A stretch of DNA of 64,000 nucleotides, taken from NCBI GenBank assembly GCA_022072055.1, contig JAJVIK010000008.1, positions 186,001 through 250,000 of the forward strand, read 5' to 3'. How positions within the stretch are numbered: position 1 is the stretch's first letter; the number at the start of each line of letters is the position of its first letter. This DNA is from a bacterium (lineage in GTDB: Bacteria > Hinthialibacterota > Hinthialibacteria > OLB16). The notes under the pieces were generated by a model. That model was not told the origin of the DNA. It did not search any database and saw nothing but the letters and a program-made list of their open reading frames with translations. The position numbers and the translations under genes are program-made. Positions 51,241 through 61,830 of the stretch are shown in pieces.

Positions 51241-51999
51241 TCAGCCAACATCCCTCTGCGCGAAGAGGATCGACGTGATGTCTTCAACAAAGGCCGACAC
51301 CTTCTTGACACCCAGTCGGTACTTCCCAGGATGGCCGCACCGGTTCCGGAGGTTGAGCGCCTCCGTAAGCGTGTCCTTCTGGTTCTTGTCGAGGATGCCA
51401 AGTTCCTTCGCTGCCAATAGAGCAGTTGCGTCCTTGACGTGTGCAAAGTCGTCGAGGGTCTTTATGGGGCGCGCGTTCGGGTCATGCTTCTGAAGTGCGG
51501 CGGTGACCGATGCCGACCCTTTGGTCATCATTCTCACCTGGATCGATCGAATGGCCGCAACCCAAAGGAACACCGTGCAAGCCCTCAGTGCCCCAACCTG
51601 GAGGCACTTCAGGCCTTCCTCAAGATAGTCGCGCGCATCGGCGTCTGAGATCTTGGCGACGACATCCTCGAGAGTGCCGACGTCATATTCCATCTCGACA
51701 TCGGCCTTTGGCAGTCCGAGGAGGCCTCGCACGTGCTCGCGACCGCAGTTCGTGAGGTTCCAGAGGCGCTTCTTGCCCTGCAGCCCAGTGGTGTCTACAA
51801 GTGGCCCGCTCTTGCTCAATACGTCTGTGACGTTAACCTTGGCCCATCCCTTTGCGCGCGCACGCTTCATCCTCTCACGAAGCTCGTCGACCGTGAGAGC
51901 GGTCTTCTGCTCGTACCGCTCGCAGTAGTACAGAACAGCAAGGATGCGATCCTGATGCGTCTTTTTCGCAAGCGGCGCGAGGAATTCGACCAGAGTCAC
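51241..51999 (-). CDS. Winged-helix + HEPN-like C-terminal domain protein
   Basis: A 252-residue protein. The GTG at 51999 overlaps the TGA of the upstream gene (GTGA), so it is chosen; the longer frame is a shadow of that gene. Residues about 10-92 form a winged-helix-like domain ('DRILAVLYYCERYEQKTAL', 'VDELRERMKRARAKGWAKV'). The C-terminal 135 residues are helical ('ADARDYLEEGLKCLQVGAL') and end with 'ALNLRNRCGHPGKY', where Arg218-x4-His223 fits the Rx4-6H catalytic motif of HEPN RNases. A DUF4145-like fold is also possible. With its partner it makes a candidate two-gene toxin or defence unit. Confidence 0.7.
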   Translation of the reverse strand: MTLVEFLAPLAKKTHQDRILAVLYYCERYEQKTALTVDELRERMKRARAKGWAKVNVTDVLSKSGPLVDTTGLQGKKRLWNLTNCGREHVRGLLGLPKADVEMEYDVGTLEDVVAKISDADARDYLEEGLKCLQVGALRACTVFLWVAAIRSIQVRMMTKGSASVTAALQKHDPNARPIKTLDDFAHVKDATALLAAKELGILDKNQKDTLTEALNLRNRCGHPGKYRLGVKKVSAFVEDITSILFAQRDVG

Positions 52000-52499
52000 T
52001 CGGCATCCCTCGTGCGCTTCTTCGTCCCCTTCTTCACGGAGTAGGTCGCTTTCAGGGCCCTCTCTCCGTGTACGGTCGGTTTGAACTTGCCTGTGCCAGC
52101 ACGTGCAAAGAGCTTCTTCCCCTTCTCCTTCGCTTGGACCAAGGTCATGTCGACCCTCGTAGGAATGGTGATGCCTACAGCGTCCGCCTTCTCTCGAACT
52201 TCTTCCACCGAGAAGGGCTCGGCGCCGTATTCGCGGTAGAACCACGCGGCAATGAGCTTCGCGTTATCCGCCGGCTTGTCGTGATCGACGAAAGCGAAAA
52301 ACTCCTCCTGAGACTGCGCAGCCACATCCCGGTGGCCGTTTGTCTGCTTCGCCTTGGTGCGAGTCTCGGAAGGGTGCTCAGTAACGTAGCCCTTGAGAAG
52401 TTCGAACGCCTCGCCGCGAACCTCTGGAGGTAACGTCTCGAGGACTTTGCCAATTTGCTCCAGGCGACTGGCACGCCAGTTCAATTCCTTGTCATCCAC
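51996..52499 (-). CDS. Winged-helix-like partner of the HEPN protein
   Basis: A 167-residue soluble protein. The GTG at 52499 has AGGAGG 9-10 bases upstream. After an N-terminal helical part ('LEQIGKVLETLPPEVRGEA') and a linker, residues about 85-150 ('NAKLIAAWFYREYGAEPFS', 'VEEVREKADAVGITIPTRV', 'GKKLFARAGTGKFKPTVHG') look like a winged helix that is similar in layout to the one at the start of the downstream HEPN protein. The C-terminal tail is Lys-rich. It overlaps the HEPN gene by 4 bases. No catalytic motif is visible. Confidence 0.65.
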   Translation of the reverse strand: MDDKELNWRASRLEQIGKVLETLPPEVRGEAFELLKGYVTEHPSETRTKAKQTNGHRDVAAQSQEEFFAFVDHDKPADNAKLIAAWFYREYGAEPFSVEEVREKADAVGITIPTRVDMTLVQAKEKGKKLFARAGTGKFKPTVHGERALKATYSVKKGTKKRTRDAE

Positions 52500-52548
52500 T
52501 GCAGAGTTCCTCCTGGCTCTTCGTGTTGGCTAACAATGATCAGTTGGA

Positions 52549-52689
52549 CCCGCATAGGATGCGGGCTCCTTCGTTTCTGCCCAAATCAGCCGCCTTGGGA
52601 AATCCTACCAAGGGCGCGATAAACCTTTCTCTTTCAATGGATTGCCGTTTGCCGTTCCATTTATCTCGGCGTGTTATGCGGTTCCGCAT
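52549..52689. repeat. Two hairpins sharing the ATGCGG arm
   Basis: CCCGCAT-agg-ATGCGGG (52549-52565) and ATGCGG-tt-CCGCAT (52676-52689) use the same stem sequence. They lie in the 205-base gap between the SRPBCC gene and the wHTH/HEPN pair, both on the minus strand. The second sits just after the SRPBCC stop and may end its transcript. Confidence 0.4.
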
Positions 52690-52704
52690 CATACCCATCT
52701 CTCG

Positions 52705-53148
52705 TCAATCCGGAATCTCCGGCTCGACAAGGAGCGCCAGCTGCGTGAGCGATTCCTGCCAGCCGAGACAGCATGCCTCGGGTGGGATCACATCCGGCAA
52801 CCCTTCCTGCACGATGTTCAGCTCGGTCCCGCAGAACACCTTCTTCAGGGTGATCGTCGTTTGCATCTCCCCGGGCAGGTTCGGATCGTCGAACGTGTCC
52901 GTGTAGCGGATGCGTTCGTGTGGCAGGAGTTCGAGGTAGGCCCCGCCGAACGAGTGGCTCTTGCCGGTGGTGAAATTCGTGAATGACATCGTGTAGGAGC
53001 CGCCGACTTTGGGATCCAGGTGGTGAACCTTGCACGTGAATCCGTTCGGCGGCAGCCACTTGGCCTTCGCGTCCGCATCGAGGAACGCCCGGTAAACCTT
53101 CTCCGGCGACGCTTTCAACACGCGGTGAAACCGCACACTGTTTGGCAT
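52705..53148 (-). CDS. SRPBCC/AHSA1-family protein
   Basis: A 147-residue START-like protein. The ATG at 53148 is used because AAAGGA is 8 bases upstream; an ATG 9 bases earlier is possible. 'RVLKASPEKVYRAFLDADA' at the start, 'WLPPNGFTCKVHHLDPKVG', 'YTMSFTNFTTGKSHSFGG' and 'GWQESLTQLALLVEPEI' at the end match the activator of Hsp90 ATPase homologue 1-like family, which bind hydrophobic ligands. Many are paired with an ArsR regulator, but none is seen here. Confidence 0.85.
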   Translation of the reverse strand: MPNSVRFHRVLKASPEKVYRAFLDADAKAKWLPPNGFTCKVHHLDPKVGGSYTMSFTNFTTGKSHSFGGAYLELLPHERIRYTDTFDDPNLPGEMQTTITLKKVFCGTELNIVQEGLPDVIPPEACCLGWQESLTQLALLVEPEIPD

Positions 53149-53458
53149 CGTTTGCATCCTTTCGCTCGGCACGGTCGATCCGACTGATTCCAGCCGCCCA
53201 CAGCCGATTTCTCTTGCTGGCCCTCCGGATAAACCCAATCAAACGTCTCGCTTCCAGATAATACACATAAATGAATCCTCCGCAACCTATTGATTCCACA
53301 TGGCTTTTCACGACGGACAATGGGAGGGCGTGGAGAGCGCTTGGTAGCCCGCTTGGGTTGCCATTCCCCACTTCAAGAAATAATGTCTCTTATCTCTCTG
53401 ATAAACCACCACTTACCCTCACGGACAGCCGGAGCCGCCACTCTCCCCAAGAAACCCA

Positions 53459-53487
53459 TTGACTGGACCCCGGATTGGTCCTATATT
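53459..53487 (+). promoter_or_regulatory. Sigma-70-type promoter of recA
   Basis: TTGACT (53459-53464) and TATATT (53482-53487) with exactly 17 bases between, 35 bases upstream of the recA ATG. It is the best promoter match in the window. No LexA-type box (GAAC-N4-GTTC or CTG-N10-CAG) was recognised around it. Confidence 0.65.
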
Positions 53488-53521
53488 CGTGACAATAAAT
53501 GCACTCGGAGGCGCGACCATC

Positions 53522-54568
53522 ATGGCGGCGGGAGACAACGGCAAGCATTCGGCCATCGACTTGGCCATCACTCAAATCGAGCGGACCTACGGCAAAGGCT
53601 CGATCATGCGCCTGGGGGATTCCAGCATGGAGAAGGTCCCGGTCATCAGCACCGGCTCCATCTCGTTGGATTTCGCCCTCGGGATCGGCGGGATTCCACG
53701 CGGGCGTGTGATCGAAATCTTCGGCCCGGAATCCTCCGGCAAGACAACCCTGGCCCTGCATATCGTGGCCGAGGCTCAGAAGCTCGGCGGCCAGGCGGCG
53801 TTCATCGACGCCGAGCACGCCCTCGATGTCCACTACGCGCAACGTCTGGGCATCAACATCGATGATCTCCTGGTCTCCCAACCCGACACCGGCGAGCAGG
53901 CGCTGGACATCGCGGAGACCCTCATCCGCACCAACGCCATCGATGTGATCGTGGTGGACTCGGTGGCCGCGCTAGTCCCCAAGGCCGAGATCGATGGCGA
54001 AATGGGGGACGCGCACGTGGGCCTCCAGGCGCGCCTTATGTCCCAGGCCATGCGCAAGCTCACCGCGGTCCTCAACCGTTCGCGGACCATCGCGATCTTC
54101 ATCAACCAGATCCGCGAGAAGATCGGGGTCATGTTCGGGAGTCCGGAGACCACTCCCGGCGGGCGCGCGCTCAAGTTCTATTCGAGCATTCGTTTGGACA
54201 TCCGCCGAGTGGCCAGCATCAAGGACAAGAACGACACGGTCGGCAACCGCGCCAAGGTGAAGGTGGTCAAGAACAAGATGGCCCCGCCCTTCCGCGAGGC
54301 CGAGTTCGACATCATGTTCGGGGAGGGCATCTCCAAGATGGGCGACCTGATCGATCTCGGCTCGCTCCATAAGGTGATCGACAAGAGCGGAACCTGGTTC
54401 ACTTTCGGGGACGACCGCCTGGGGCAGGGGCGCGAAAACGCCAAGCGCTACCTCCAGGAAAACCCGGATGTGGCGGACCGGATCGAGAAGGCGGTCCGCG
54501 CCACCCTCGGCATCGAGGGGAGCACGCCGATCCCGGCGGACGCGGACCTGGTCGAGGCGAAGGGGTAG
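53522..54568 (+). CDS. recA: Recombinase RecA
   Basis: A 348-residue DNA strand-exchange protein and SOS co-protease. Walker A 'GPESSGKTT' at 68-76, Walker B '[12 protein letters not shown]', and the L1/L2 and '[19 protein letters not shown]' regions are all conserved. The ATG at 53522 has GGAGG upstream; the longer frame includes the promoter and is rejected. Length and C-terminal acidic tail are typical. It is a useful phylogenetic marker for this genome. Confidence 0.97.
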   Translation: MAAGDNGKHSAIDLAITQIERTYGKGSIMRLGDSSMEKVPVISTGSISLDFALGIGGIPRGRVIEIFGPESSGKTTLALHIVAEAQKLGGQAAFIDAEHALDVHYAQRLGINIDDLLVSQPDTGEQALDIAETLIRTNAIDVIVVDSVAALVPKAEIDGEMGDAHVGLQARLMSQAMRKLTAVLNRSRTIAIFINQIREKIGVMFGSPETTPGGRALKFYSSIRLDIRRVASIKDKNDTVGNRAKVKVVKNKMAPPFREAEFDIMFGEGISKMGDLIDLGSLHKVIDKSGTWFTFGDDRLGQGRENAKRYLQENPDVADRIEKAVRATLGIEGSTPIPADADLVEAKG

Positions 54569-54635
54569 GCTGGACTTGCGGCGAGCGCGCCCCTGCGAGG
54601 TGAGCGATATGCACGCGCGGAAGCGGCGCGCGCTT

Positions 54636-55691
54636 TCACCCCTCGCGCGGGGCGATCAGGACCTTGGCGAAAAAGGCGGAGCGGTCCCGCATCATGTTGA
54701 GCGCCGCGATGGCCCCCGAAAGCGGCGCCCGGTGGGTGATCAGGGGAAGTAGGGCGAGTTTCCTCTCGGCCATCGCCTGGAGCGAGTCACGCCAATCATC
54801 GCGCGCGCCCGACACGCTGTAGTCCGAATTCCAGGTTCCCACAATTCCAACCTCGCGGCGCATCAGCTGGGAAATCAAGGCTTGCGGGAGAGTCACATCC
54901 GCCGAGGGGTTGCCTAGCAGCACCACCCGCCCACCTCGCTTTGCGGATCCGAGCGCCGCAAGCAGGGTGGGGGGACAGCCCGCCGCTTCCACGCAAACCT
55001 CCGCGCCCTCTCCGCCGGTCTGAGCGGAGACCTCCGCGACGGGATCGATGGTCCTTGAGTCAAATGCTTGCTCAAACCCGAACGACCGAGCCATCTCGAC
55101 CTTTTCGGGAACAATGTCGAACAGCAGAATTCGCGAAGCCCCGAGGATGCGCGCCCACTGCGCCACCAGAAGGCCGATCGGACCGGCCCCGAAGATGGCG
55201 ACAGTCTCTCCGAACGAACAACCCCCTGCGCGCCGAAGGGCATGCAGGGCCACGGAAGCCGGCTCGGTCATCGCGGCCTCCTCGAGACTGACCCCCTCGG
55301 GGACCCGTAACAGGTTCCGCCGCGGCGCGACCACATATTCCGCGAAAGCCCCATCCCGACGGGATCCGAGGTAGTCGTAGTCTTGACACTGGACATACTT
55401 CCCTTGCTCGCAGGCGGGGCACTTTCCGCACCACAGCAAGGGGAAGACCGCGACCGGCTCCCCCACCTGAAGGTCGAAGACCCCTTCGCCGCACGCTTCG
55501 ACTGTCCCCGCGAACTCGTGCCCGCAGACAGTCGGAAAGCGATAGGTTCCCTTCTCGTGGATGCGCGGGATGTCCGAGCCGCAGACCCCGCAGAATCCGA
55601 CCCGCACCAGGACCTCGCCCGCGCCGGGGTTCGGCATGGGCAACTCCTCCAGGCGCAAATCCCCGACCTTGTGAAGCACCAAAGCCCGCAT
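54636..55691 (-). CDS. Zinc-dependent alcohol dehydrogenase, GatD/sorbitol dehydrogenase-like
   Basis: A 351-residue medium-chain dehydrogenase. Catalytic zinc ligands Cys in 'GFCGVCGSD' and His/Glu in 'VCGHEFAG'; the structural zinc site is four Cys in 'LWCGKCPACEQGKYVQCQ'. The NAD-binding motif is 'VAIFGAGPIGLLVAQ'. Overall pattern is closest to galactitol-1-phosphate 5-dehydrogenase or other polyol dehydrogenases; specificity not assigned. It stands alone, converging with recA and divergent from the glycosyltransferase gene. Confidence 0.85.
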   Translation of the reverse strand: MRALVLHKVGDLRLEELPMPNPGAGEVLVRVGFCGVCGSDIPRIHEKGTYRFPTVCGHEFAGTVEACGEGVFDLQVGEPVAVFPLLWCGKCPACEQGKYVQCQDYDYLGSRRDGAFAEYVVAPRRNLLRVPEGVSLEEAAMTEPASVALHALRRAGGCSFGETVAIFGAGPIGLLVAQWARILGASRILLFDIVPEKVEMARSFGFEQAFDSRTIDPVAEVSAQTGGEGAEVCVEAAGCPPTLLAALGSAKRGGRVVLLGNPSADVTLPQALISQLMRREVGIVGTWNSDYSVSGARDDWRDSLQAMAERKLALLPLITHRAPLSGAIAALNMMRDRSAFFAKVLIAPREG

Positions 55692-55790
55692 CCGATTCTC
55701 CTTATGGCGCGCGCGCCCTCCGAGGATCGGGAACGACGCCGCTCACGCGCCTCGATTGTCCCCGGCGCGCATTCCGAGTAAGTTCAGCGC

Positions 55791-56855
55791 ATGCGGATTT
55801 TCTTCTATACCAAGTACGACCGCCAGGGGGCCAGCAGCCGCTATCGAACCTACCAGTACCAGGAACACTTCGAGCGGGAAGGATTCATCACCCACTGTCA
55901 CCCGCTGTTTTCCCGCGAGTACCTCCGCGACCGTTACTCGCGAGGGAGGATGGCGACCGGGTTTATCGACCTTTACAAGCGTCGAATCGAGGACATGAAG
56001 CATGTTTCGGACGCCGACCTTGCGGTGGTGGAGAAGGAGTTTTTGCCTTACCTCCCGGCCCTGCTCGAACGCAAGGCGTTCCGTGAAGGCAAACGCATTC
56101 TGCTGGATTATGATGATGCGGTCTTCGAGAACTACCGACGGAGCCGGAATCCGACGACACGCCTGCTGCTGCGAAACAAGATCCCCAAGCTCCTGGAGTG
56201 GGCCGATGGCGTCACCTGCGGGAGCGCGTATCTCGCGAGCTACGCGCGGGAGCGCGCTCGCCGAGTGTGGTTGGTCCCCACGGTCGTGGACACCACCAGG
56301 TATCTTCCACACGATCATGAACACGAGGGATTGATTTCCATCGGATGGATCGGGACCCCCTGGTCGGCGCGTTACCTCCCGGTGGTCCGGCGCGCGGTGG
56401 AGCGCGTTGCCCGCGAGGTCCCGATTCGTTTGGTTGTCATCGGCGCCCAAGCGCCCGCATGGGAGGGAGTCCAGTCCCAATCTCATGCCTGGTCGGAGGA
56501 GAAGGAGGCGGAGTGGATCCGCTGGCTGGACATCGGGATCATGCCGCTCGTGGACACCCCTTTCGAGCGGGGAAAATGCGGCCTCAAGCTGCTTCAGTAC
56601 ATGGCGGCGGGGGTGGTGCCCGTGGCCTCCGATGTGGGCGGCAATCGGGACATCATTCGAGGCGGAGTGGATGGATTCCTGTGCCGGACCGAGGAGGAAT
56701 GGGTGGACAGCCTGCTTCTGCTCGCGCGCGACATCTCCATTCGCAGGCGCATGGCGGAGGAGGCGCTGGTGCGGGTGCGGCAGCATTTTTCGCTGGCCGC
56801 ATGGGCCCCGCGGCTTGCCTCAATCTATCGGGAGGTCCTATCCGGAGAACGATGA
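55791..56855 (+). CDS. Glycosyltransferase, GT4/GT1-like
   Basis: A 354-residue GT-B glycosyltransferase. N-terminal 'YTKYDRQGASSRYRTYQYQ' is the acceptor-side loop; the donor domain has 'ISIGWIGTPWSARYL', 'IGIMPLVDTPFERGKCGLK' (E-x7-type motif) and 'AAGVVPVASDVGGNRDII', typical of GT4 nucleotide-sugar binding. No membrane segment. It precedes a phosphatase and a GT2 gene on the same strand and may build a surface glycan. Confidence 0.8.
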   Translation: MRIFFYTKYDRQGASSRYRTYQYQEHFEREGFITHCHPLFSREYLRDRYSRGRMATGFIDLYKRRIEDMKHVSDADLAVVEKEFLPYLPALLERKAFREGKRILLDYDDAVFENYRRSRNPTTRLLLRNKIPKLLEWADGVTCGSAYLASYARERARRVWLVPTVVDTTRYLPHDHEHEGLISIGWIGTPWSARYLPVVRRAVERVAREVPIRLVVIGAQAPAWEGVQSQSHAWSEEKEAEWIRWLDIGIMPLVDTPFERGKCGLKLLQYMAAGVVPVASDVGGNRDIIRGGVDGFLCRTEEEWVDSLLLLARDISIRRRMAEEALVRVRQHFSLAAWAPRLASIYREVLSGER

Positions 56856-56874
56856 AGGGGGCTATCGGACCGGG

Positions 56875-58116
56875 ATGAACCACTCTCGCGATCACTGGCG
56901 CGGGCGATCGATCTGGACAGTCACGCTCCACCAGATTGTCGCCTGCATGGTCTTCATCCCTTCAGGGTTGGTTTGCGCGCGGCCAATCAATCTCTACCTG
57001 ACCTACCCGGACAATCCGTGCTCCACGATTACGGTCAACTGTCATACCTGGGAAGAGGCCGAGACACTGACTGTTCATTACGACAAGGTTCCGCGCGGGG
57101 GCAATCCCGAAGCGTATGCCCAGCAGGTCAAGAGCCGGCGCAAGCAGATCGCCGGACTTCCGGATGGGCGTTGGATTCACTGGGCGGACCTGCGCGACCT
57201 CGAACCGGGGACCGCTTACTATTTTATCGTGGGAGATGAGCGCGGGGGTTTTTCCCGCGAGAGGTCGTTTCGAACCGTTCCCTCGGGTGAGAGTCCGATA
57301 CGGTTCATCACCGGAGGGGACATGGGCGTCAAGGAGTTGTGTGTCCAGCTCCTCCATTGGGCGGGGCGTCAGGACCCGCTGTTCGCGGTGATCGGGGGAG
57401 ACATCGCCTACGCGGATGGGGATCTGGCCAGGGTGGATTGTTGGGACTCCTGGTTTCGGAACTGGGACCAGGAGATGCTCACCTCGGATGGCCGGATGGT
57501 CCCGATCGTGGCGGCGATCGGGAACCACGAGATCAACGAGCTCCCTTCCTCCGACCCGTTCGTTCGCGCGCCGTTCTTCACCGGTTTCTTCTGGCAGCAA
57601 CACGAGGGGACTTTTTTCTCGCGGCGTTTCGGAGAGTGTTTCTCCCTGATTGTCCTCGACACCGGCCACCTTGTTCCGCATCACCAACAGGTTCCGTGGC
57701 TCGAGGAGGAGCTCCGGAAGTCCCAGGACCTCCCGGTCCGTTTGGCGGTTTATCATATGCCCCTGTATCCCAGCTCTCGGTCGTTCGAGGATCTGGGATC
57801 CGTGGAAGGGCGAAGGGTTTGGGCTCCCTTGTTTGAGAAGTATCGGCTCACCACCGCCTTCGAGAACCATGACCACTGTTTCAAGCGCTCGAAGCTCCTC
57901 AAGTCGGAGGCGATTGACCCGGAGGGAGTCCTGTACCTTGGAAACGGGTGTTTTGGGGTTGAGCCGAGAGAGGTGGGCCAGACCCGTCGCTGGTATGAAG
58001 AAAAGGCCCTGGCACAACCGCATTTCTGGATCGTGGATGTGGACCGCGGTCGGGTCAGCTGTCAGGCGATGAACCAGGAGGGAAAGGTCTTCGACCGCTA
58101 TGTCCACCCTCAATGA
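56875..58116 (+). CDS. Exported purple-acid-phosphatase-like metallophosphoesterase
   Basis: A 413-residue exported protein. The ATG at 56875 begins an N-terminal signal region ('LHQIVACMVFIPSGLVCA'); the longer frame overlaps the preceding gene and is rejected. A fibronectin-like N-terminal domain (about 35-135: 'NLYLTYPDNPCSTITVNCH') is typical of purple acid phosphatases. The catalytic domain shows the metallophosphatase ligands in order: 'FITGGDMG', 'VIGGDIAYADGD', 'AAIGNHEIN', 'VYHMPLYP', 'FENHDHCFKR' (the usual GHxH has Asn for Gly). It likely removes phosphate from extracellular esters. Confidence 0.85.
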   Translation: MNHSRDHWRGRSIWTVTLHQIVACMVFIPSGLVCARPINLYLTYPDNPCSTITVNCHTWEEAETLTVHYDKVPRGGNPEAYAQQVKSRRKQIAGLPDGRWIHWADLRDLEPGTAYYFIVGDERGGFSRERSFRTVPSGESPIRFITGGDMGVKELCVQLLHWAGRQDPLFAVIGGDIAYADGDLARVDCWDSWFRNWDQEMLTSDGRMVPIVAAIGNHEINELPSSDPFVRAPFFTGFFWQQHEGTFFSRRFGECFSLIVLDTGHLVPHHQQVPWLEEELRKSQDLPVRLAVYHMPLYPSSRSFEDLGSVEGRRVWAPLFEKYRLTTAFENHDHCFKRSKLLKSEAIDPEGVLYLGNGCFGVEPREVGQTRRWYEEKALAQPHFWIVDVDRGRVSCQAMNQEGKVFDRYVHPQ

Positions 58117-58180
58117 GGGAACGGCAAGGCGATCCGGATAGGCTCATCCCGACCTGGGTTCATGCTAGGATGGTGAGGCC

Positions 58181-59182
58181 ATGCGGGGCCACGCCCGGAT
58201 TTCCATCGTCATTCCCGTCTTCAACGGTTCCCGGACCTTGCGCCAGACCCTAGAAACGGCCCGCCGCCAACGGGATGGCGTGGAGATCATCGTGGTCGAT
58301 GACGCCTCCACGGAGGACATTTCGCCCTTGGTCCAAGGGATGGGCGCGATCCATCATCGACTCCCGATCAACTTTGGGCCCGCGACCGCGCGGACCGAGG
58401 GGGCGAGAGTGGCCTCCGGGGAGATTGTTTTGTTCACCGATTCGGATGTATGGCTGCCCGACCAGCTGCTCTCGGCGCTGCAAAAGGTCTTTGCTGAGCG
58501 CGAATGTGAATGTGTGCAGGGGGTTTTCTCCAAGCAGTGCCCCCACACTAACTTCTTCTCCCAATACAAGAACCTCTATAACCGTTTTGTCCTCAACCGC
58601 CTGCCGGATTGGATTGAGACCACCTACACAAGCCTCACCGCCGTGGACAAGGACTTCTTCTTCCGCTGCGGGGGATTCGACCAGAACATTCGCTCGGCGA
58701 GCATCGAGGATCGCACCTTGGGGGAAAACATCATCCGCGCGGGGGGAAAGATCTTCCTTGACCGGACACTCGAGGTGGTCCACAACAAACGTCTCTCAGC
58801 CTCGGGTTTCTTCAGAAACCAGTTCAAGCGCAGCCGGGATCTCGCCAAGCTTCTACTTCGTCAGCGCGAGAGCGGTTATCGCAAGGCCGGCGGGACCTTT
58901 GGAACCAACACGCGCGAGGCGATGCTGCGCCTGCCGGTGGCCCAATGCGTCCTCATTTCGGTTGCGCTCTCGCTCTGGAGCGGCTGGTTTCTTTCGCTCG
59001 GCCTGCTTTTCGGGATCTTATATGTTCGTCTTACCCGAGAATGGATCGGTTATCTCGCGCGCGAAAAGGGGCCGGCTTTCGGACTTCTCGGGTTGGGCGT
59101 GGACTTCCTGGATGCGCTTGTGAGCGGACTTGGAGTCGCGGCGGGGATCTTCGGCTACAAGGCGTTGGGGAAGAGGTATTGA
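58181..59182 (+). CDS. GT2-family glycosyltransferase
   Basis: A 333-residue GT-A glycosyltransferase. 'ISIVIPVFNGSRTLRQTLE' and 'VEIIVVDDASTED' open the nucleotide-sugar fold; 'VLFTDSDVWLPDQLL' holds the DxD-type metal site (DSD); 'SASIEDRTLGENII' is the ED catalytic-base region. Two hydrophobic segments near the C-terminus (about 255-280 and 300-325) anchor it to the membrane. It likely extends a lipid-linked or surface glycan. Confidence 0.85.
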   Translation: MRGHARISIVIPVFNGSRTLRQTLETARRQRDGVEIIVVDDASTEDISPLVQGMGAIHHRLPINFGPATARTEGARVASGEIVLFTDSDVWLPDQLLSALQKVFAERECECVQGVFSKQCPHTNFFSQYKNLYNRFVLNRLPDWIETTYTSLTAVDKDFFFRCGGFDQNIRSASIEDRTLGENIIRAGGKIFLDRTLEVVHNKRLSASGFFRNQFKRSRDLAKLLLRQRESGYRKAGGTFGTNTREAMLRLPVAQCVLISVALSLWSGWFLSLGLLFGILYVRLTREWIGYLAREKGPAFGLLGLGVDFLDALVSGLGVAAGIFGYKALGKRY

Positions 59183-59187
59183 CCCTG

Positions 59188-59928
59188 ATGACTTGGGCCG
59201 CTCACGAAACATTCCTGCGTGAGATTGTGCTTCGCCGGGAGGCAGTCCTCTCCTTCAAGGAATACCCGTTCTGCCTGCCGGTTTTGCGTCACCTGGACTC
59301 CCTCCAACTGCATCCCGGAGTCACCTTCCTGGTGGGCGAGAACGGAACCGGAAAGTCCACCCTCTTGGAGTCCATCGCGGTGGCTTTCGGATTCAACCCG
59401 GAGGGTGGAAGCAAGAACTTCCATTTCGCCACCGAGGAGACCCACTCGCCGCTCTTCGATTATATCAAACTCCTGCGCGGGATCGCCCGACCCAGAACCG
59501 GCTTCTTCCTGCGGGCGGAGACCTTCTACAATTTGGCGACGTATCTGGATCGCGAGGTTCCGGATGTCCTGGACTCCTACGGCGGAAAGTCGCTCCACCG
59601 TCAATCCCATGGCGAGTCTTTCATGTCCCTTGTTTTGCACCGGTTCGGCGGCGCGGGGCTTTATATCCTGGATGAACCCGAGGCGGCGCTCTCCCCCATG
59701 CGGCAGATGGCCTTTCTCGCGGCGATGCATGACCTGGTCAAGGCCGATTCCCAGTTCATCGTCGCCACCCACTCCCCGATCATCCTCGCGTACCCGGACT
59801 CGTGGATCTATGTCCTCTCCGAGGAAGGGATTCGCCTGACACCCTATGAGGAGACCGAGCACTTCCGTGTCAGCCGGGATTTTCTCCTCCGGCGCGAGCT
59901 GATGTTGAAGGAGCTCTTGGAGGACTGA
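59188..59928 (+). CDS. ABC/SMC-type AAA ATPase (COG3910-like)
   Basis: A 246-residue soluble ATPase. Walker A 'VGENGTGKSTLLES', signature-like 'SHGESFMSLV', Walker B 'LYILDEPEAALSP', and His in 'FIVATHSPIILA' are present. The ATG at 59188 follows the GT2 stop by 5 bases; the longer frame upstream is a shadow. These single-domain ATPases are common and uncharacterised; some are paired with nucleases, but the following gene here is on the other strand. Confidence 0.85.
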   Translation: MTWAAHETFLREIVLRREAVLSFKEYPFCLPVLRHLDSLQLHPGVTFLVGENGTGKSTLLESIAVAFGFNPEGGSKNFHFATEETHSPLFDYIKLLRGIARPRTGFFLRAETFYNLATYLDREVPDVLDSYGGKSLHRQSHGESFMSLVLHRFGGAGLYILDEPEAALSPMRQMAFLAAMHDLVKADSQFIVATHSPIILAYPDSWIYVLSEEGIRLTPYEETEHFRVSRDFLLRRELMLKELLED

Positions 59929-59949
59929 GGCTCCCGTTGATCTCCGGCC

Positions 59950-61338
<1,389 letters not shown>

Positions 61339-61353
61339 GATTTGCCTCCAAGG

Positions 61354-61830
61354 TTAGTGCAGATGCCCGACGGACTGATGGCATCGGATGCAGTCCAGGG
61401 TCTGGTTTCCATCGTGCCGCGCGTCGATGGCCAGGACGACATCGGCGTGACAGGCGCGGCAGGCCTGCTCGGTGATCGCACGGTTGCGTGGGGTGATCCG
61501 AATCGGTTCGTGGAAAATGCCTGTGGTGAAGGCCAGTGAGTGGTGGTATCCGTTGAGCGCCTTGGTCATGTACTTTCCAAGGAAGTCGTGGGGGGTGTGG
61601 CAATCATTGCAGACCGCGACATGATGATGACTGGAGCGGGACCACGCGTCGAACTGCTCGTTCATCACATGGCAGTTCGCGCACGCGGCCGGATCGTTGG
61701 TGAGGTAGGAGGCGCCTTTGGCATAGACAAAGGTGAAGCCGCCGATCCCCGCCGCGGCGCCGAGCGCAAGCCCCATCACAACGCTTGCCGCCGCGCGAAT
61801 TCTCCTTGAAGAGGGTGTGGCAGGGGACAT
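61354..61830 (-). CDS. nrfH: Tetraheme quinol dehydrogenase NrfH
   Basis: A 158-residue membrane cytochrome that passes electrons from quinol to NrfA. The ATG at 61830 is chosen for its GGGAG 9 bases upstream; an ATG 15 bases earlier is possible. One TM helix (about 13-36) is followed by four heme motifs: CANCHVM 50-56 (with the Met ligand typical of NrfH heme 1), CNDCH 74-78, CRACH 124-128, CIRCH 147-151. It is the first gene of nrfHA. Confidence 0.9.
   Translation of the reverse strand: MSPATPSSRRIRAAASVVMGLALGAAAGIGGFTFVYAKGASYLTNDPAACANCHVMNEQFDAWSRSSHHHVAVCNDCHTPHDFLGKYMTKALNGYHHSLAFTTGIFHEPIRITPRNRAITEQACRACHADVVLAIDARHDGNQTLDCIRCHQSVGHLH

Noticed and set aside
53250-53521. LexA/SOS box upstream of recA
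   Set aside because: No GAAC-N4-GTTC or CTG-N10-CAG arrangement was found near the promoter.
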